Shown one piece after another: positions 60,912 through 64,000 of a DNA stretch of 64,000 nt (position 1 is its first letter; each line of letters begins with the position of its first letter). The notes beneath the pieces were generated by a model. It saw only the letters and a program-made list of their open reading frames with translations. It did no database searches and was not told the DNA's origin. The DNA is taken from positions 1 to 64,000 of the forward strand of contig JADKGD010000031.1 of the NCBI GenBank assembly GCA_016717145.1, given 5' to 3'. Both the position numbers and the translations under genes were made by a program. Source of the stretch: Saprospiraceae bacterium. GTDB taxonomy: Bacteria; Bacteroidota; Bacteroidia; Chitinophagales; Saprospiraceae.

Positions 60912-63293
60912 TTACATCTTGACTAATGTAACGCCTTCCCCGCCTTGCTCTGGTTCAGGGTGCCAAAATTCTTTGATGTCTTTGTATTGCTTCAACATTT
61001 TTTTAACCTCATTTTTCATGACGCCTGTCCCCACTCCGTGGATGATTTTAAGTTCGAATGCATTATTGAGGAGTGCATTATCCAGAAAAACCTGGAGCAT
61101 ATTGAGTGCGTCCGTTTTAGTATATTCTCTGATATCTATTTTGGTATCTGTTCTTTCAGTTCTTGAAATACCTATATTTACGCTTTTCTGTGACTTGATT
61201 TCTATGGGTTCTTTTGTTGAAACCAGATCAATAATCGGTACTTTAAGTTTTATGAATCCTAGTTGAATTTCCGCAATACCTTTTTCAATACTTAATATCT
61301 CACCGGTACTTGTGCCATTGCGCATACGTGCAAACGCGCCTACTTCCAGTCTCTCCGTACTGATTCTGATTTCCTTTTCAAAGACTTCCTGTTTGAGTGT
61401 AGTGAGTTCTTTAACGACTTCATCCTGTTTTATTTTAAGCGCCTCAGAAGCTTCTTTTGCTTTTGTTACGTCATTTGATGCTTTAATTTCTTTCATGATT
61501 TTCTGCATCTCTTTGTGCTGGTCCATAACTTGAATTGCGGCCTGCTCTTTTGCCTGCAGCTTAATTTTTCTTCGTTTTATGTCCAGGTCAGCATTCAAAA
61601 GTTCATACGATTGTATAAGTCGGTCAAGCCTATCCTGTTTGTACAGTATAGAAGCCAGCTTATCTTCATATTCTTTTTTTTCAGACATTAGGGAGATAAG
61701 CATATCGTCGACGGCCTTTTCGTTTTTACCGGTTTTGTTTTGGGCATATTTTACGATACGATCATCAAGCCCTATTTTGGCAGCTATCTCATAAGCAAAT
61801 GAACTTCCGGGTTTCCCAATGTGCATTCGAAAAGTTGGTAACAGATTATTGGTATCAAATTCCATCGAACCATTTACAATATTATGCGCTTTGAATGCAA
61901 AAAACTTAAGATTTGAATAGTGTGTCGTGACAACACCAAATATTTTTTTATGATTTAAATCGTTTAATACTGCTTCGGCAATGGCTCCGCCAATTTTAGG
62001 GTCCGTACCTGAACCAAATTCATCTATAAGTACCAGTGACGATTTGTCCGCGTTTTCGACCGTTATCCTCATATTTCTAAGGTGAGAACTATACGTACTT
62101 AAGTCATCTTCAAGCGATTGTTGATCACCAATGTCAACAAACATTTTATTAAATATCCCAAATATTGAATTCTCATCGGCGGGGACAAGAAAGCCCGCCT
62201 GCAGCATCATTTGAATCAGACCAACAGATTTCATGGCTACAGATTTTCCTCCTGCATTGGGACCACTAAGCACGAGTATGCGATTATTCCCAAACAAATT
62301 CAAATCAAAAGGCACCACTGCGCCAGACGAATTTTCATTTTTAAGTACCAGAATCGGGTTGAAAGCTGTTTTATATGCAAAAACCGGATCTTGCTGGGTA
62401 TTGGGTCTTTTGGCATAAATCCGATATGCAAACTTCGCTTTGGACCTAATTATATCCATTTTGACAAGTGTGTGCTGCATGATCAACAATGCATCTGCAA
62501 AAGGTCTGATAAAAGCACATAGCGCCCTCAGAATTTTATATATTTCGTGTCTGCGTTCAGCATATAAATTATAGACATCATTATTGATGGCGATCACCTT
62601 TTCAGGTTCTATATACACAGTCTTGCCTGTAGCAGATTCATCATGCAGAATACCGGGTACTCTTCGTTTGTACTCAACTGCAACAGTTAATACCCTTCTT
62701 CCATTGCGCAAACTTTCCTGAGTATCCAGCAGAAATCCTTTACTTTTATATGCCAACACTTCCTCATTAAATACTTTATCAAGTTCGCGTTCCTTTGATT
62801 TTATAAGTTTTGATATTTTGAGCAACTCTTCAGATGCGTTGGGTCTTACCTCTCCTTCGTCATCAAGTACTCTATCTATTTCTTTTGTAAGGCTTTTATC
62901 AATTATTATATGCGTAACAAGCTGATGAATGAGCGGATTAAATTTTGCTTTTTCAATATCCTGAAAATATTTAGTGAGTTCTAAACCTAGAGATACAATT
63001 CGATATATATTTCGAATGCTCTCAATATCAAGCACATATCCTTCCTTACGAAGCAATTTTACATCTTCAGAGATTGATTCAAAATGAGAAAGCGGGAAAT
63101 GTTCTCCCCTTTCGATAGCTTTCTTATATTCGTCCGTTTCATTGAGCAAAAGATCAATACGACTCAAATCTGTCAGTATCTCGATGTCATCAAAATATGA
63201 TTTAGCCATCTCAGACAGACACTCCTGTTTAACGTAGTCTATTACTTTGGTAAACTCCAGCTTATCTTTGATATCTTTTGGATAGAGAAACAT
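60912..63293 (-). CDS. mutS2: Endonuclease MutS2
   Basis: The 793-residue protein has the MutS-family ATPase: Walker A GPNAGGKSVAMKS, MFVDIGDQQSLEDDLSTYSSH, the Walker B LIDEFGSGTDP and THYSNLK. It lacks the mismatch-binding N-terminal domain and has a coiled region followed by a C-terminal Smr nuclease domain (ELKIIHGVGTGVMKNEV). MutS2 acts in recombination control and in rescuing collided ribosomes. A TAATTTTG promoter element is at 63319-63326. Confidence 0.95.
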   Translation of the reverse strand: MFLYPKDIKDKLEFTKVIDYVKQECLSEMAKSYFDDIEILTDLSRIDLLLNETDEYKKAIERGEHFPLSHFESISEDVKLLRKEGYVLDIESIRNIYRIVSLGLELTKYFQDIEKAKFNPLIHQLVTHIIIDKSLTKEIDRVLDDEGEVRPNASEELLKISKLIKSKERELDKVFNEEVLAYKSKGFLLDTQESLRNGRRVLTVAVEYKRRVPGILHDESATGKTVYIEPEKVIAINNDVYNLYAERRHEIYKILRALCAFIRPFADALLIMQHTLVKMDIIRSKAKFAYRIYAKRPNTQQDPVFAYKTAFNPILVLKNENSSGAVVPFDLNLFGNNRILVLSGPNAGGKSVAMKSVGLIQMMLQAGFLVPADENSIFGIFNKMFVDIGDQQSLEDDLSTYSSHLRNMRITVENADKSSLVLIDEFGSGTDPKIGGAIAEAVLNDLNHKKIFGVVTTHYSNLKFFAFKAHNIVNGSMEFDTNNLLPTFRMHIGKPGSSFAYEIAAKIGLDDRIVKYAQNKTGKNEKAVDDMLISLMSEKKEYEDKLASILYKQDRLDRLIQSYELLNADLDIKRRKIKLQAKEQAAIQVMDQHKEMQKIMKEIKASNDVTKAKEASEALKIKQDEVVKELTTLKQEVFEKEIRISTERLEVGAFARMRNGTSTGEILSIEKGIAEIQLGFIKLKVPIIDLVSTKEPIEIKSQKSVNIGISRTERTDTKIDIREYTKTDALNMLQVFLDNALLNNAFELKIIHGVGTGVMKNEVKKMLKQYKDIKEFWHPEPEQGGEGVTLVKM

Positions 63294-63318
63294 TGCTTTA
63301 TATTAATGTATATGGGTG

Positions 63319-63326
63319 CAAAATTA
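63319..63326 (-). promoter_or_regulatory. -7 promoter element of mutS2
   Basis: TAATTTTG on the minus strand, 25 bp before the mutS2 ATG. Confidence 0.5.
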
Positions 63327-63393
63327 GACATTTTGAACCAAAGTAAAGGAACAATTGATTATTAGTAATGGTTTTATTACCGGATTTAATTAA

Positions 63394-64000
63394 TTAATGT
63401 TTAATAAATTTTCCTGTAAGATTCGTGCCATCACGCAGTATCATGTGATAAAAATATATACCGTCATTCAGTTCGGCAACATTCAAGGATACTAGTAATT
63501 CGGATGACATGCTAAGTCTATTTTTAATTTGACCGGAAATATCCGTTACCATAAAATAACCCGTCATCGAGTGACTACTTTCTATGGTAATCATGTCTTC
63601 TGCAGGGTTTGGATAAATTCTGATTGACGCTATTTGAGGTTTTAGCGGTGAAAATACATCCGCTATAAAACAACCCTGAACGTCATTATCATGGAAAATC
63701 TCTTTATAGTTTGTCAATAAAACACATCTCAAATCCAGAAATTCAGCCGGATCAAATAATGTACATTGAACATATGAAAACAAGAATGAAGACAAGTCTC
63801 CAATGCCTTCAATCCATATCACTTCATAATGCTCAGACAGTGCGTCACAAGCCAAATATAGTCGTTTTCTGGGCTTATTATCTAAAAGGATGATGGTGTC
63901 TGTTTTTACGACATTCACTTTTGTTTTAGGCCCGTATTGAAGATCGAAGGTATCACCTTTGATGAGATTGAAGTCAAAATAAAGTATTTCTTCACCATTT
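63394..64000 (-). CDS. C-terminal part of a T9SS-sorted secreted protein, cut by window edge
   Basis: The reading frame is open from 63394 to the window edge, so the start lies beyond 64000; the GTG at 63918 is internal (the upstream codons read NGEEILYFDFNLIKGDTF). The C-terminus is a type A sorting domain: IRIYPNPAEDMITIESSHS, then VTDISGQIKNRL and LNDGIYFYHMILRDG to KFIKH. Upstream part unrecognised, probably the end of a beta-rich exported protein. Confidence 0.8.
   Translation of the reverse strand, partial: NGEEILYFDFNLIKGDTFDLQYGPKTKVNVVKTDTIILLDNKPRKRLYLACDALSEHYEVIWIEGIGDLSSFLFSYVQCTLFDPAEFLDLRCVLLTNYKEIFHDNDVQGCFIADVFSPLKPQIASIRIYPNPAEDMITIESSHSMTGYFMVTDISGQIKNRLSMSSELLVSLNVAELNDGIYFYHMILRDGTNLTGKFIKH

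Overview
The window looks like chromosomal DNA from a Bacteroidota bacterium, most likely of the Saprospira type. The evidence is low-GC DNA, promoter -7 elements of the form TAnnTTTG in front of many genes, proteins with C-terminal type IX secretion (T9SS) sorting domains, a RemB/Wzi-like outer-membrane protein, a HmuY-like haem protein beside a TonB receptor, a UpxY-type antiterminator, and MutS2. The lineage is inferred from gene content, not from a phylogeny. No rRNA or tRNA gene was seen. The one structural RNA is RNase P RNA at about 25.55-25.91 kb.

Region 1 (1-16.2 kb, all minus strand) is the upstream part of a surface-polysaccharide locus. In transcription order it holds a Wza-type export protein split from its signal-peptide segment by a frameshift, a winged-helix protein with a degenerate nucleotidyltransferase domain, UpxY, an aminotransferase (WlbC type), a UDP-glucose dehydrogenase, RfbB, a Wzz-like chain-length protein, an acetyltransferase (WlbB type), a dehydrogenase (WlbA type), RfbA, and the start of a TviB/WbpA-like UDP-HexNAc dehydrogenase cut by the window edge. 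The WlbA/B/C set with the edge dehydrogenase is enough for a UDP-2,3-diacetamido-uronic acid; RfbA/RfbB give dTDP-4-keto-6-deoxyglucose. No glycosyltransferase, flippase or polymerase is visible. The locus is interspersed with small accessory genes: HicB-like/MntA/HepT, a HicBA pair whose toxin gene is only 57 codons, a GxxExxY protein, a four-helix-bundle protein, and several short repeats.

Region 2 (16.2-30.9 kb) has metH, a decayed and partly duplicated T9SS-protein gene, a frameshifted RemB-like gene, a small methyltransferase, rnpB and a very large NtrY-like histidine kinase followed in frame by a TPR-like fragment. Region 3 (30.9-42.9 kb) has a GC-richer structured tandem repeat with a period of about 277 bp, hldD, serA, a frameshifted elaA-like gene, an EEP-fold protein with altered catalytic motifs, a lamin-tail secreted protein, asd, a coiled-coil protein and a radA that needs three one-base corrections.

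Region 4 (43-51 kb) is rich in DNA-maintenance and accessory genes: a UvrD-type helicase with an embedded nuclease-like domain, a TcmP/three-Cys-motif (Gp37/Gp68) pair, dinB, an AlkC-like glycosylase with operator-like dyads in front, and a LexA-like XRE-S24 regulator. Region 5 (51-64 kb) returns to housekeeping genes: L,D-transpeptidase, SGNH hydrolase, HAD phosphatase, nadC, rnr, the haem-uptake pair, mutS2, and the end of another T9SS protein.

At least six genes (the wza-like gene, remB-like, elaA-like, radA, tcmP, SGNH hydrolase) are interrupted by one-base shifts, nearly all in homopolymers, while many longer genes are intact. This is either patchy sequencing error or real decay, and it should be settled before any of them is called a pseudogene.
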